This document shows positions 24,803 through 40,974 of a DNA stretch of 64,000 nt, in pieces. The notes under the pieces were generated by a model, which was given only the letters and a program-made list of their open reading frames with translations, was not told the DNA's origin and made no database searches. Source of the DNA: Lates calcarifer (lineage: Eukaryota > Chordata > Actinopteri > Centropomidae). Numbering within the stretch: the stretch's first letter is position 1; the number at the start of each line of letters is the position of its first letter. Made by a program: the position numbers and the translations under genes. The DNA lies in the NCBI RefSeq assembly GCF_001640805.2, contig NW_026115321.1, positions 124,001 to 188,000 on the forward strand, written 5' to 3'.

Positions 24803-27800
24803 CTGTGGAGATTTTAAACAGAGGAGGGAACACCTGGCAGGGCTGTAGGTTTCTGAAATTAAAGGGAAAGAATGAGATGCCCTTTAACCAGGGATGCAAC
24901 TATTTTCATTACCCCAGAGCCAGAAGCCGTGTCTTCAAACTGCTTGTTTTGATCAACCAACAAACAAAATACCATAAAATAAGTAAGTCCTCAAATTTAA
25001 AAAGCGAATATTTACTATTTTCGCTTGATTAATGATAACTGATTGTTACTGTTACTAAGTAAGGTAAAATCAGCAGTACTTGAACATGAGTGAGCAGTAT
25101 TGAGCAAGAATAGTGTAAGAATCTTCTTGTTGCTGTGTTCAAAGTCACCAGACTCTACTGAAAAAAACAGTAATTTTACAAAGCAGAACATGGTAGTTGC
25201 TAATTTACTGCTGCCTCAATCTGCTCTCTTACTAGCAGAAGAAGAGCAGTGAAAGAAAATAATCTAGAAGAGGAGAGAGGTCATCTGTTGGCAACAGTTT
25301 GAGGTTATAATATTTCATGCTGGTTGACATTAACAAGGATTCTTTTCCTCATTCTCTACCTTCCTTTCCTCTGCATTATATGTCCCTCCCCTGCTGTGTT
25401 TTAGAGATATCATCTATTCATTTCAAGAACAGATACACCAGGCAAAGCTCTACAAATACTGAGACTTCATTTGAAAAATAGAGTTTTTTTTGTCCTGAAG
25501 AGATTCTCGGCACCTTTCCCCCATTTCTCTATGACGCAGTCTTTCTTTTGTTGTGCCGTTCTTGTAAATAAGTTTGCAAGTGGCTTGCCAGATTAAATAA
25601 AGGTGAGTAGGCTGGTAAACATTTGCAATCAATACCAAAAACTCATTGATTGTTTCACCACCTGCTGGTATATCTTGTTTTAAACTCCCTCTCCAGCCCA
25701 GAGAGGTTTGACTTTGTTCAATTAGAGTGCAGGACCCCTCTCTTCTTGTTGTTGACAAAACAGAAGAATGCACATCCGTATTTGGGTGCACACATGAGTG
25801 GGTCAGGAGATTAACACACAGACACATACCACCATGCAAGTTCAAGGAGAACAACAAGCCATCGCTGTTCTTTTTTGTATATTTACCATCTAGTAACATT
25901 AGGTGGAGTGAAGCCACAAACAGGTGTTTTTCAGACCAAACCCATATATGTATATACACACACACAGACATATATTCTATTAAATTTTTTAAAAAGTACA
26001 AAAAATCAATAAAAAAAATACATTAAATGCATTTGAAAAAATGGTATATTTTGTAATTTATCAGGGGTTTTGGGGTTTGTTTTGCACATGGGATTTGTAT
26101 AGATTAGCCCTTTCTGGCACATATTTTAAAATAGGAAATATTCCACTGAAACACACCACAAATTACCAGAAAGTAAACATGAGAAAAGTCTAAAAACATA
26201 AAAAACTCTATTTTAAAAAAAAAAAAAAAAAATCAGATTTCAGTAAAAATCTAAATAGATTTTGGAATAGCAAGCATCAAAGACACCAAAAGTACCAAAA
26301 ACACTAAAGGAATATTGTAGACAGAAAAATAAACTATAGAAATATTATGAATATTCTATGGGAAAGACACAGATTATCAAAGATGACTTTTTATGGTAAG
26401 GATACTATCATTAATTTAAAAAACAATCACTGTTGGCTCACAAAGTTACAGAAAAGAGCTACATTTGTAAAAACTCGCCTTTTATTGGTAATTTTCCTGC
26501 CTGTTCTGTTACCGTGGCAACAGGTGTCCAGAGTTCCAGCAGCTGCCTCGAGCTGTCAGTCGCCTGGCGCGCTGTGGCTGTCGAGCTCGTGGGCTCAGCT
26601 GCAGGGCATTTAAACTGAGTCACAGCCGTCCAATCAGAGCCTGAGAACTGATGATGTCAGATGGCAGAGGGCGTGCCTGGTATTGGCACCTAGCCAGGTC
26701 TTGCGCGCGCGCTCTCTCTCGCCCCTCCCTTCTCTGCCCTCTCATTTACTCCAGTACTGTGCTTAAGTACAGTTTTGAAGTACTTGAGTATGTCCATTTT
26801 CTGCTACTTGAAATTTCTATGTGCCTACATTTCAGAGGTACATATTATACTTTTTACTCCACTATTTACCTGTTACCTGTCAGAAGGAGTGGTGCATAAA
26901 GTACTCTATTCGGTCAGAGTGATATTAGTATGTTATTGGACCACTGTTATTTATGTGTTTATATAAAATCAGTACTGAAATAGTTAGTAATGGTGGTGCA
27001 CCAACATATGTATATATTATATTTTATATATAGTTAGTAAAGATACTAAAATCTTAGAGATAGATATCAATTTCTAACCTGATTTTTAATATTTAAAATC
27101 GTAATCTGAAAAGTAATCTAGTAAGTACAACTGTCAGATAATTGAAGAAAAAAACTAAGATGTAGTATAGTATAAATGGAAATATTCAATTACAGTACAT
27201 GTACCTCAAACTTATATTTCTGTACAGTACTTAACTGTTTACCAATCACTTATTACAGACTCTGATTATTAATACAAAATATAATCAACCAGTTAATTGC
27301 TGTATTTTTTTTTACTGTTAATAAGTTACTTAGCTTTATAAATTAGTTTAATTGAGCCCAGTTGAAACATTAAAGTGATACATTGCAGCATTATAGTGTA
27401 CAGAACAATTACTGTGATCCTCTAGCGCCCTCTACAGACCAACTGACAACACTGCACATTTGTTTTTTTGACATGTAACAGTGGAAAAGCACAGATGGAA
27501 ATAAAATTACTGATGGCTGAATTCCATTTAGCTGTTAACATGGGATCAGTACACAAGACAGGTTCTGCACATAATTCTTAAAATTTGTAGTTTATATTCC
27601 CTAGAACTTTCATATGTTTACAGCGATGCAAGTGTGTAGCTACAGTTTTCAGTGTATCTGAAGAAGAGGCTGAATAAAACATGGCGGAGAGACTCTGTTG
27701 TTAACATGAGCGTAACTTTAATGTTCCTGAATAATTCAGAGAAACAATCCGGTGACTCCATCAACACGACTCTACTACAGGAAGAGGAGAAGTAGGAGTT

Positions 27801-29178
27801 ATGAAAGATGAGTTGAAATGGATGAGGAGGTCACAGATGGAGGGATAACAGATAGAAAGTGATATGAGAACAGTGAGGAAATATTATGTGAAAAGGGGGA
27901 AGAAAGGAAAAGAATGAGAGGAGAAAATGGAGAGTGGGGTGAACTAAAAGTTAATGTGCTGTACTTGTTTTCTAACTAGGACATGTATTCCCACCAGGGC
28001 CTCAAGTATGACGACATGAAAAAAGAGAGATGGAGGGACGACAATTTTTTTTTTTTTTTAAGTTTGTGTTTCGCCCCCTATCAGTAGAATATTGGTACTG
28101 CAGTAACTAATGCCTACTGACAGAAGTGTAGTGACCTGGAAAGAGAGGAGGGGAAGGAAAGGAAAAATACTTTCCCTCTGATAAATTTGCAGAAACCAAC
28201 TCACTGACTCACTCATGGCTTTTCTGGGTTCCCAAGCTCTTAAGTGCTTTGTGCTGCGTTTCATAACAAGGGAAGTGGATGAAATATTTACTGCCATTGA
28301 AGACTAGAGAGCTGCTGTCTTCTCCGTTCCACTTTAACAACCTGAAATACTACTGTCCCAATGACTGGAGGAAGGTATTACTGATTCCCACTTTGCTGAA
28401 CCACCTCTGAAAGTGAAATAAAAGTGTATTAGTAATGGTACCATGAGTGGTAGTGGTATTTACTTTGGATAAAAGTGTACAGGCAGCAGCAGTGGAATGT
28501 AGCAGTAGTACTGTTGCCTTAGAATGTGAAGTATAATCACATACGTGCATTTAGTAGCTAATACAAAACAGTACTTTCACTTATAAATAACATCGATCAG
28601 TTAACAAACAAAGAACAGCTTCAGTCTTTAAAAAAGAAAATTAATCAAGTTTCCATTCTGTGAACACCCTGAGAAATACTGACTGATCATAATCTGTTTG
28701 TTAAAGGAATAAGCAAGTAAGCATTTTAGAAGATTGGTTAGCCTAGCTTAGCATAAAGACTGTCTTTAATTGTACAGAAACAAATGTAAAAACAGTTTCC
28801 CTCACCTCCCAGTCCTTATGCTAACCGTAAACATGACTGCAGCTCCATGCTTAAGTAGTAGTAGTACAGACCTAGCCATCAGACTCTTGAAAAGAAAACA
28901 AATTGGCATAGTTTAGAAAATGTGGAACAGTTTGTTTACATATATGTATCCAGAAATTATTTCTCAAACAAAAAAAACCCTTTAAACATCTGACAAAGAT
29001 GCTGAAAACATACATAAGACAAAGACATAATGTGTGAACAAACTGATTCCTAACTGCACAGGGGAAATATGAGGAGGTAAGTGCAGTGAGATGTATCTTG
29101 TGTGCATACAGTGTCAACATCTCCTTTATGAACGTGTGTTTTAAAATCAGCATTAACTAAAATTTTAGCTTTCTGGAC
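24803..29178. other. ppm1k first intron and spacer to gprin3
   Basis: Apart from the CpG-rich block at 26513-26740, no exon is supported. It contains poly-A runs near 26214-26231, a purine-rich stretch at about 27780-28030, and short repeat-like ends such as the AGCGCCCTCTACAG near 27424. A 183-codon reading frame at 25450-26001 (-) has no recognisable features. Confidence 0.35.
26513..26740 (-). promoter_or_regulatory. ppm1k: Candidate CpG-rich promoter and noncoding exon of ppm1k
   Basis: A GC- and CpG-rich block with GCGCGCGCGC and C/T-rich runs stands out from the AT-rich surroundings. On the minus strand a GCCACG|gtaaca donor ends an exon at 26513. A ctccacag acceptor at 24803-24805 opens the ATG-bearing exon. 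The arrangement fits a bidirectionally unmarked CpG promoter for ppm1k, inferred from composition and splice signals. Confidence 0.45.
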
Positions 29179-33121
<3,943 letters not shown>

Positions 33122-34069
33122 GATAATAGTTAATGTCTGTCCAATAGAAATCTGGGAACAGGTGGAATTTTGTTTGTAGAATTTAGAAATCAAAGGTCAG
33201 CACCTGATTGAACACATGGAGAAACAAATGAAATATAAGGTTACAAGATAATATCAAATAGTAGAAGATGACACAAGATAAGGCTTTAACAATCCGCAGG
33301 CAGAAATTAGATATTATAGCACAAGAAACAGGCCATGCACAGTAGGTAGAAAAGGTTAGAGTAACAAAAAGTAGATAAAATGGGAAAATTACTCTGAAAT
33401 TAAATTTGGTATATTCCAAGATGCCATCCTGTATTATTATGAAAGAAAAGATGTGCATCCTTGAACATATGTCCTCTGGCTGTTAAATTTCTACTCTGTT
33501 ATTTTGGCAATTCTGTCCTTTCCAGCAGCTATTTCCTGTCAAACAGACAAATCCTCTTGGGATTCTGTTTCGCCCTTGTTTGCTTTTCCCCTGCTGTGAC
33601 CGACGCATCCACAGTCATGACTAGATTTGTAAAATGTCAGTAAAGTAATACAAGTGTTTCCTAAGTGGATGTCACACAATTATAACTAAACTGATGTCTA
33701 TCTGTCTACCTATCTATCTATATACTGAAATACAATGATGACACAGCTGAAAATGCAGCTGTTAATCACCATTAACGCACTACATCACAAAAGAAATATC
33801 ATAGTCATGTTTTAGTGATTTCCTAAGAGATGAAATACCATTAAGCATACCACATTGTAAGTCTCCTAAATGAATATTATAGGATTAATGTAAAAATAAA
33901 AATCTGATAGAATAACAAATAACAGTAACTTCATTTCCCATCAATCCGACAAATAAGGACTAAGTCATTGTAATCCTACTACTGGGTATCACAGACAAGT
34001 CACCACAGGAATCTTATAGGCATCTGTAAGTCATTACATTTCATTCATTCTCCCTCTCCCTCTACATAC

Positions 34070-34280
34070 CTATTCATAGACCACAGACACCAGAATCGGC
34101 CGACAGAGAGAGGCATGAAAATCCCATCTTGCTGTCTGACGACTGTCTGCTGAGGAGCAGAGGAAAGATTCAGCTGCTCCCTCGTTTGTTCCCCCTTGTT
34201 GCTCCACCAGAGGAGGCATTTATGAATAAATAAAAGGTGGAGCGAGAGGGAGGAGAGAGTGGGACTGAGATCAGCACTCA
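34070..34280 (-). promoter_or_regulatory. gprin3: Candidate noncoding first exon and promoter of gprin3
   Basis: On the minus strand an exon-like segment ends GAATAG|gtatgtag at 34070. It could join the acceptor cccag at 33152-33154 ahead of the gprin3 ATG. A C/T-rich stretch lies upstream. Supported by splice signals only. Confidence 0.3.
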
Positions 34281-34494
34281 TCATCATCACATTGGTTTTT
34301 CCTCCACTTCCTCCCCTTCTTAGTTTGTCGTCCTTATTGTTATGCCTTTCTCTTCAGTTATTCTGCATTTGTTTTCCTCTTTTGTCTTTGTCAAACCTTT
34401 GCCTTCATATTTTCATTCTCCTACTCCCTCTTTTTTCAAATCTCTTTCTCTTCCCTACCCTTCTTTTTGCTGTTTAGGGGGCGTTCATGTCCAT

Positions 34495-35330
34495 GACATG
34501 TTAATGTTTAGTAGGTAAAAATTTTAACTTTGCATGTCAGTATAATAATCATATTGATAATTAGTACTAAACACAAGCTACGGTTGAGGATGACAGGAAT
34601 GTAATAAGTTCGGCAGGTATTTAGTCATAAACCAAAGACAAAACCTTTTGGCACAAAGTGAAGCGTTCTATCCATTAGTTAAGACATGTCACTCGTTTAC
34701 ACAAATGTGAAATTCAAATGGTGGGTCAGGTCAGGGGATCACCAAAAACATTGTGATAATTATTACACTTTATCAGTCCATCCAATAATTAATTATTTGG
34801 TCAGGATATTTCAGATTGGACAAAAGTGATGGAACGACAGACACTGTTGTCCCCAGAAAAAAAGTATTCTAGACATCTAAATTATCATGAGAAAACTTAA
34901 CTACAACTTTTATTTCTTATATAACTGATTAATATGCATTGCACCTCCTCTGTTTCTGTTCCCACAAAAACTGAAATTAGAGACACACAACCCTTCCCCT
35001 TTTCACCTCATGACTCCTTTCACTCTAGTGTCTCGTTCCAGTTCTAAAGTGTTGGCCAGAAGTCGAATGCCTAAATTTGGAGTCCTTTTCTGTCATCAAA
35101 CTCATAAGAAGAGGAAAAGGGAGCAGTGGAAGACGCTGGTAAGTTCATATGAACAAAAGTAAACATCATTAAGAACCATAACTGGAAAAATACTGGTAGT
35201 ACTTGGATAAAACAATGCTGCGTGTCAGGGCTGTCAGGTTGGCTGCTAAACTAAATTAACTTTTACACTGATATCTAATATTTCCATGTCATTAACATGT
35301 TTGTTTAGATCCTCATAAATTGAAAATAGA
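34495..35330 (+). repeat. Upstream copy of a tandem segmental duplication before the TLR gene
   Basis: Similar over most of its length to 35890-36655. Shared features in order: ATTAGTACTAAACACAAGCT, AAGACATGTCACT, CTTCCCCTTTTCA, CTGTCATCAAACTCATA, then a GGAAGACGCTG|gtaagtt donor at 35138/35139. The left part is also a dispersed fish repeat, but the similarity continues well beyond it, indicating a true local duplication. Confidence 0.7.
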
Positions 35331-35889
35331 AGTTTAAACAGGACTTGAACTAGGAAAATTATTGTTTTTATTTTATTATGTCATGTCAAGAGGCACACAG
35401 ACAAACTAACCAATTAAGGCAGCTCCTGTGTTCTGCTCAGTAACATTACTGTTTTTGTCAGCGGAACTGGTAGTGATGTATAACGATGTTTCTGGATAAA
35501 CAAAAAGGATCTTACTCTTTAATAAAAGGGTCTATCTCTGTAGTAATGTCACATCACGAGTACTTGACATATGACCATAGCTGATAAAGTAGCAAGGCAG
35601 GCAAGGGGGTCTTTCTTGACACTGTCTCCAAAATAATATAAATAAAATAAAATAATATACAAATAACTGCCATAAGTGTGAAGGTCAACTCCATTGTATG
35701 GGCTTGGGATCTTGCGTTTGGCACGCTTTTCTACACTGGATTGTATAGATGTCATAATCATCAAGACAGGGAGTCAAATGTTTGAGACTAATGACTTCAC
35801 AACTTTCCAGTGTTGTAAAATCCTGTAGTAGCTTTTAAGACTTAAAGCTCATGGGTATAAGGCACGCAATAGCTACTGGATCCCATTTC

Positions 35890-36655
35890 ATCATGTTTTA
35901 GCATTTTGATGTTTAGCCAGGCAAAAATTTAGCTTAGCATGTCAGTATGATAACATTTGATAATTAGCATTAAACACAAGCTATTGAGGAAAACAGGAAT
36001 GTAAGTTCAGTAGTTACTTGGTCATAAAGGTATTGGACAAATTAAAATATTGTGCTGACAATGGTGCAACATGAAGAGTTAGCTAAGACATGTCACTTAT
36101 TACCACATGTGAAATTCATGTGAACAAATGGAAAGTTGGATCACAAAATCATTGACATTATTTAAAACATGAATAAATGAATGAATAATTATCATTTGGT
36201 CAGATTTTTCATCTTGACATAAGTGTGCGTGACAGACACTGCATCTGATTGATATGCTTCAATCAGAGGATCACGTTACTTTTAACTTTTGTAACCTTTT
36301 TCCTCCATGACTAATGTTTGCACTTCCGTTTCTGTTGGAGACACGGTGCTCTTCCCCTTTTCATCCCATACCCCTTTCATTCTTGATGTCAAATACCAGT
36401 CTTATGTGTTCACCAAGTTAATCAGAAGCCAAATTTTGCCTTAATTTTGAGTTCTCTTCTGTCATCAAACTCATATAACCTGATTAAGAAAAAGCAGTGG
36501 AAAAAGCTGGTAAGTTTATCTGAACAAAATCAAATATCATTTAGAATCATAACTGGAAATGTATTGGTAGTACTGTCAGGTTGGCTACTAAAGTAAATTA
36601 ACTTTTAACTTGTTACCTAATATTTCCATTTCACTAACATTTAACTTGTTTCTTG
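35890..36655 (+). repeat. Downstream copy of the tandem segmental duplication; candidate TLR 5' exon
   Basis: Partner of 34495-35330. It carries the matching donor GGAAAAAGCTG|gtaagtt at 36509/36510, which can splice to the acceptor ttttag at about 37753-37758 ahead of the Toll-like receptor start. Each copy therefore holds a potential noncoding first exon and promoter. Confidence 0.65.
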
Positions 36656-36845
36656 AATATTTTCTTAAATCCAAATGTTAGGATTGAATTCATCCGCCCA
36701 AAAAGTTTGGAAATGACTTTGGACTTTAAGGACGTATTAGAGAACTAAAGGTATGCATAGCTTTTCAGGAAAGAGAGCAATGTTTGAATAAGTTTTCAAA
36801 TCTTCTTCTCTTCTGTAAAATCAACAATACAGCAAGATAAACATA

Positions 36846-36892
36846 AACAATGACAATACAGCAAGATATAATCTTGCTGTATTGTCATTGTT
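36846..36892. repeat. Perfect 22-bp hairpin with 3-nt loop
   Basis: The arm AACAATGACAATACAGCAAG plus AT (36846-36867) is followed by ATA and then its exact reverse complement (36871-36892). A direct copy of part of the arm (CAATACAGCAAGATA) lies about 28 bp upstream at 36827-36841. It lies about 950 bp before the TLR start codon. Confidence 0.9.
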
Positions 36893-37329
36893 GGGAGAGG
36901 TTCCACATTTGTTATTTTGGTTAAACATACTAAAATACCATGTATTGTTTTTTTTATTATCATAATCATTTAAAAATAATTTAAGAAAAATATTTATCTG
37001 TGAAATAACAAGTATGTAGTCAAATAAATGTGGTGGAGTAAAAAGTACAATATTTCTCTCAGGAATGTAGCAGAGTATAAATATTAAATCGATTTGGAAA
37101 TACATGCACAGCACATGCATAAATGTACTTAGGCAATCTTGTGAATTGACATGAGAAAATCAGATGAAAATAATTATTGATTATTGAAATTATGGATTGA
37201 TTGATTGATTGCATAGATTTATTTGTATCTTTGCCTGTTTTTTTGTTTTTTGTTTTTTCATATACTTACCCTCTGGGAACACTATGATTTTGACTTGTCA
37301 AGTGGAAAACTTTGGGCATCACAAAAGTT

Positions 37330-37715
37330 ATTAGATACCATCTTCTGAAAACCATGAATTTAGTTCCAATCCATTAGATAAATCTTGAGATATTTCACAG
37401 GATCAATGAAAACTTTGGCAGGGGCTCACCAATCAGGGTACATCCTCAGGACAACATAGAAATCCCAGATTTTGTGGCAATCCACCTAGCCATCAAGACA
37501 TTTCACTAAAAGCCAAAAATGACAATCTGCTGGTAGTTCTAGATGTAAAGGCAGAGGATGAACAAAAGTAATGAAGATCCATCACCTTGGTGTCATGAAT
37601 GTCTGTGCAAAATTCATGGAAATAAATGCAATAGTTATTGGGATATTTCAGTTTGAGTCAAAATGGTGGACTGACATTGATATTCCTAGAGCCCTGTCGC
37701 TAACATGGATAAAAT
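37330..37715 (+). repeat. Dispersed teleost repeat before the TLR coding exon
   Basis: Includes AATCTTGAGATATTTCA, CCATCAAGACATTTCACT, TGTCTGTGCAAAATTCATGG and a tail GGTGGACTGACATTGATAT followed by CCTAGAGCC, matching my memory of a common fish interspersed repeat. Confidence 0.5.
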
Positions 37716-37845
37716 GTAATGCAGAGTAACACTTAATGTCTTTCTTTCTTCTTTTAGCCTCCTCAGATGTGCAATACTCAACAGAAGCATTTTCCATCTA
37801 TAAGTTATTCAAAAACAGAACAAGTACTACTTCCCAAAAGTCATC

Positions 37846-40800
37846 ATGCACACTATAGGAAGTTGGCCTCTGCTGCTTCTTTCACTTCTGTCTCTCCTGC
37901 TTCATCCTCACCCCTTACTGACTTTCTCACTGAAAAACTGCTACGATTGCCTATTCTGAAAATACAAATGATGTGTTTGTTAGGTGCAATGATCGTAATC
38001 TCCTTGCTATTCCAGATGACATTCCCAAAAATTCTGCAACTTTAGATCTCTCCTCAAATCACATCCTGGAGATCACCAGGACAGATTTAAGAGGTTTATC
38101 AAAGCTCCAAACTCTACAAGTTGAATCTAATTTGATTTCACACATTGATGATGGAGCTTTTACAGACCTGACTGAGTTAAAGGATCTCAGGATGAATGAA
38201 AATGAACTCACAAGCCTCACAGACAACATGTTTCAGGGACTGTCAAAATTAGTAACACTATCTCTGCATCGCAACAATATCTCATATATCTCTCCTGTGG
38301 CCTTTCAGTCCCTGGTCAACATAGAGACAGTGATCCTGGGCTATAACCAACTACATCAAATTACAGATCTTGCTCCAGTTTTAAAACAACCAACTTTACA
38401 GTTTTTGGTGATTGGGAGTAACAAGTTCACTACTTTTCAATCAGGACGACCTGCCTGTTAATGTCTCAAACCTCAGGGAACTGGAGCTATGTGATAATCC
38501 ACTCAGAAAGTTCAGTATTACAAAAGATGTCTTTCCTTATTTGCAGTCTCTTGACCTTCACGACTGCAGCAGCGACATTGAGTGGGATGTATCAAACAAG
38601 ACCTTTCTGAGGAGTCTAACCGGTTTGTTCCTTGATGGAACTAATGTTAGCTTTGAATCTTACAGAGCAATGCTTCAGACCACTGAGTCATTACAAATAC
38701 TTGGGCTGTCATTCATGGGGAAACTGATAGATGAAGGCCTCATAGATGTCGCCTGCCAAGTTCCTTCTCTAAGAACTCTTGATGCAAGTGATAACGAATT
38801 TGGCACTATAGATGATAACCTGCTGCGGTCTTGTTCTCAGCTCACTGAGCTCAATTTATCTTTTAATAATTTGTTTGAGCTGTCTGAGCATTCACTCAGA
38901 TCAATAACACAGCTCAGGAATCTGTATTTGCATGGGAACAGACTGTCTAAACTGCCTCTTGCGATCCGAGGACTGTCCACCCTGGAAATCCTAGATCTGC
39001 ACTTCAACATCATAAGTGAACTTGACTGCCTCAACTTCCATGGTTTGACCAGGTTAACAAACCTTAATCTCAACAACAATCGAATTTCAAGACTTCAAAG
39101 GTGTGTTTTTCAAGATTTGAATGATTTAAAAGTCCTAAATATTGGACAAAATTCCCTTTTTACTTTTGACAACGCTTTCAATCTTAATTTGTGGAATCTA
39201 GAATCTTTGAATTTGCACAATAATGGTAATTTAAATCTCCAGCAGGGAGACTTTAGTAATCTCTCTTCCCTCTCTTATTTGGATTTAGAGTCAGACAGGT
39301 TTCATTGGATTTATGATGGGGCTTTTCAGGGACTTGATAATCTCCAGACTCTTATTCTGTCAACTTGGAAATACGAAAAAGAGCTTTTCAGAGGACTGCC
39401 ACTCTTAGAAACTCTAACACTATATCTTAACTTTAACACTCTCAAGAAGAGGTCTCAACAAAATGGAGAACCACCTTTTTCAAATTTACCCAACTTGAAG
39501 AAGCTTGAACTCAGAAATGACAACGGACTTCATGATGTTATCTTACCAGATCTGCTTAGGGGTCTGAAATATTTAGAGTACTTAATTACTGACAATTTCT
39601 TCAGGAAGACAGTTCACCCAGACACATTTAAATACACTCCCCAACTGAAAAGTCTTCAGATAACCCACAGTCATCTGTCATATTTAGACCCTGAACTATT
39701 CTGGCCAATCCCAAACTTGCAGGAACTCGATCTCTCCAACAATATGTTCCCATCTTTAGATTTTCTGGCTCAGGCCAACCTTATGGCACTCAGCTCTTTG
39801 AAACTCACTGAGAATCAGTTATCGATCATCAACGGGACGGTCTTCCAGTCCCTCCCTGCCTTGACATATCTGGATCTGAATGATAACCCTTTAACATGTG
39901 CATGTTCCAATGCTGGCCTTAACCAATGGGTGCTCACCAACAATCAGACACAGGTTGTTGATGGCTACCAGTATACCTGTGCCTTTCCTGTGAGCCAACA
40001 GGGAAACAGGTTCCTGGACTTCGACATCCACTCCTGTTGGGTGGATGCAAACTTCCTCTGCTTCATTTCCAGCACTTCTCTGGTTGTGCTTACTCTCCTT
40101 ACATCCTTCATCTACCACTTCCTGAGGTGGCACCTAGCCTATGCTTACTACCTCTTCCTGGCCTTCCTGTATGATAAAAAGACGAGGAAAAAGGGCACTC
40201 CTGACCACTATGATGCATTTGTTTCCTACAATGTTCATGATGAGGCCTGGGTCTACAGAGAGCTGCTTCCAGTCCTGGAGGGACAGCAGGGCTGGAGACT
40301 TTGTCTGCACCACAGAGACTTTGAACCAGGTACAAACACTTTCTATTAAACTTGTGTTGTCAATCTTAATCTTTCTCAATGTGTCATGTTGTAGCAACAA
40401 GACTTCTGTTGCTCCAACCACATAAGCCTCACTTGCTTCTTGCTTCCTCTTTCACTCCTTAGTCAGCTATTTTAAAACTATGACTTGCTTCACTGAAAGG
40501 TGCTGTTGTTTCTACAGGTAAGCCCATCGTCGAAAACATCACAGAGGCCATTTACGGCAGCAGGAAGACCATCTGTGTGATCAGCCAGAACTACCTGCAG
40601 AGTGAGTGGTGCTCCAGGGAGATCCAGATGGCCAGGTGGGGGCGCCGCCTTTCTGTCTTTACTCTTAATGTGTTTTCATCATTGTTTCCCAAAGTGATTC
40701 AAGCATCCACCCTGTGTGTTTTGTTTGCAGCTTCCGTCTGTTTGATGAGCACAAGGATGTGTTGATCCTGCTGTTTCTGGAGGACATCCCGGCCCAGCAG

Positions 40801-40974
40801 CTGTCTCCATACTACCACATGAGGAGTCTGGTGAAGAAACGCACCTATCTGAGCTGGCCAAAGGCCGGACAACATACTGGAGTGTTCTGGATGAAGATAA
40901 GTCAAGCTCTGGAGACTGCTGAAAGTCCCACTGAGCACACACACCTCCTCACTGGAAACCCACACTTCATGTAG
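37846..40974 (+). CDS. TLR11-family Toll-like receptor (TLR22/23-like), frameshifted
   Basis: Innate immune receptor. Exons: 37846-40329, 40518-40635, 40731-40974. It starts MHTIGSWPLLLL (signal peptide), followed by a long array of leucine-rich repeats (LxxLxLxxNxL), an LRR C-terminal cap with CACSN, a membrane segment at about FLCFISSTSLVVLTLLTSFI, and a TIR domain with box 1 YDAFVSYN, box 2 LCLHHRDFEPG and a box-3 FW. Two introns split the TIR domain. Two apparent single-nucleotide insertions interrupt the frame: one near 37951-37957, giving TGA at 37957, and one near 38434-38446, giving TAA at 38459. Discounting one base at each site gives exactly 948 codons including the stop. The long repeat-rich ectodomain fits the TLR21/22/23/13 group; which member was not resolved. 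It may be a young pseudogene, a segregating null allele, or an assembly error. Confidence 0.85.

Noticed and set aside
25450..26001. Minus-strand open frame of 183 codons
   Set aside because: AT-rich, no recognisable domain, no splice partners and mixed composition; most likely chance within the ppm1k first intron.
36846..36892. MicroRNA precursor interpretation of the hairpin
   Set aside because: The stem is perfectly paired and only 22 bp with a 3-nt loop, too short for a canonical pre-miRNA.
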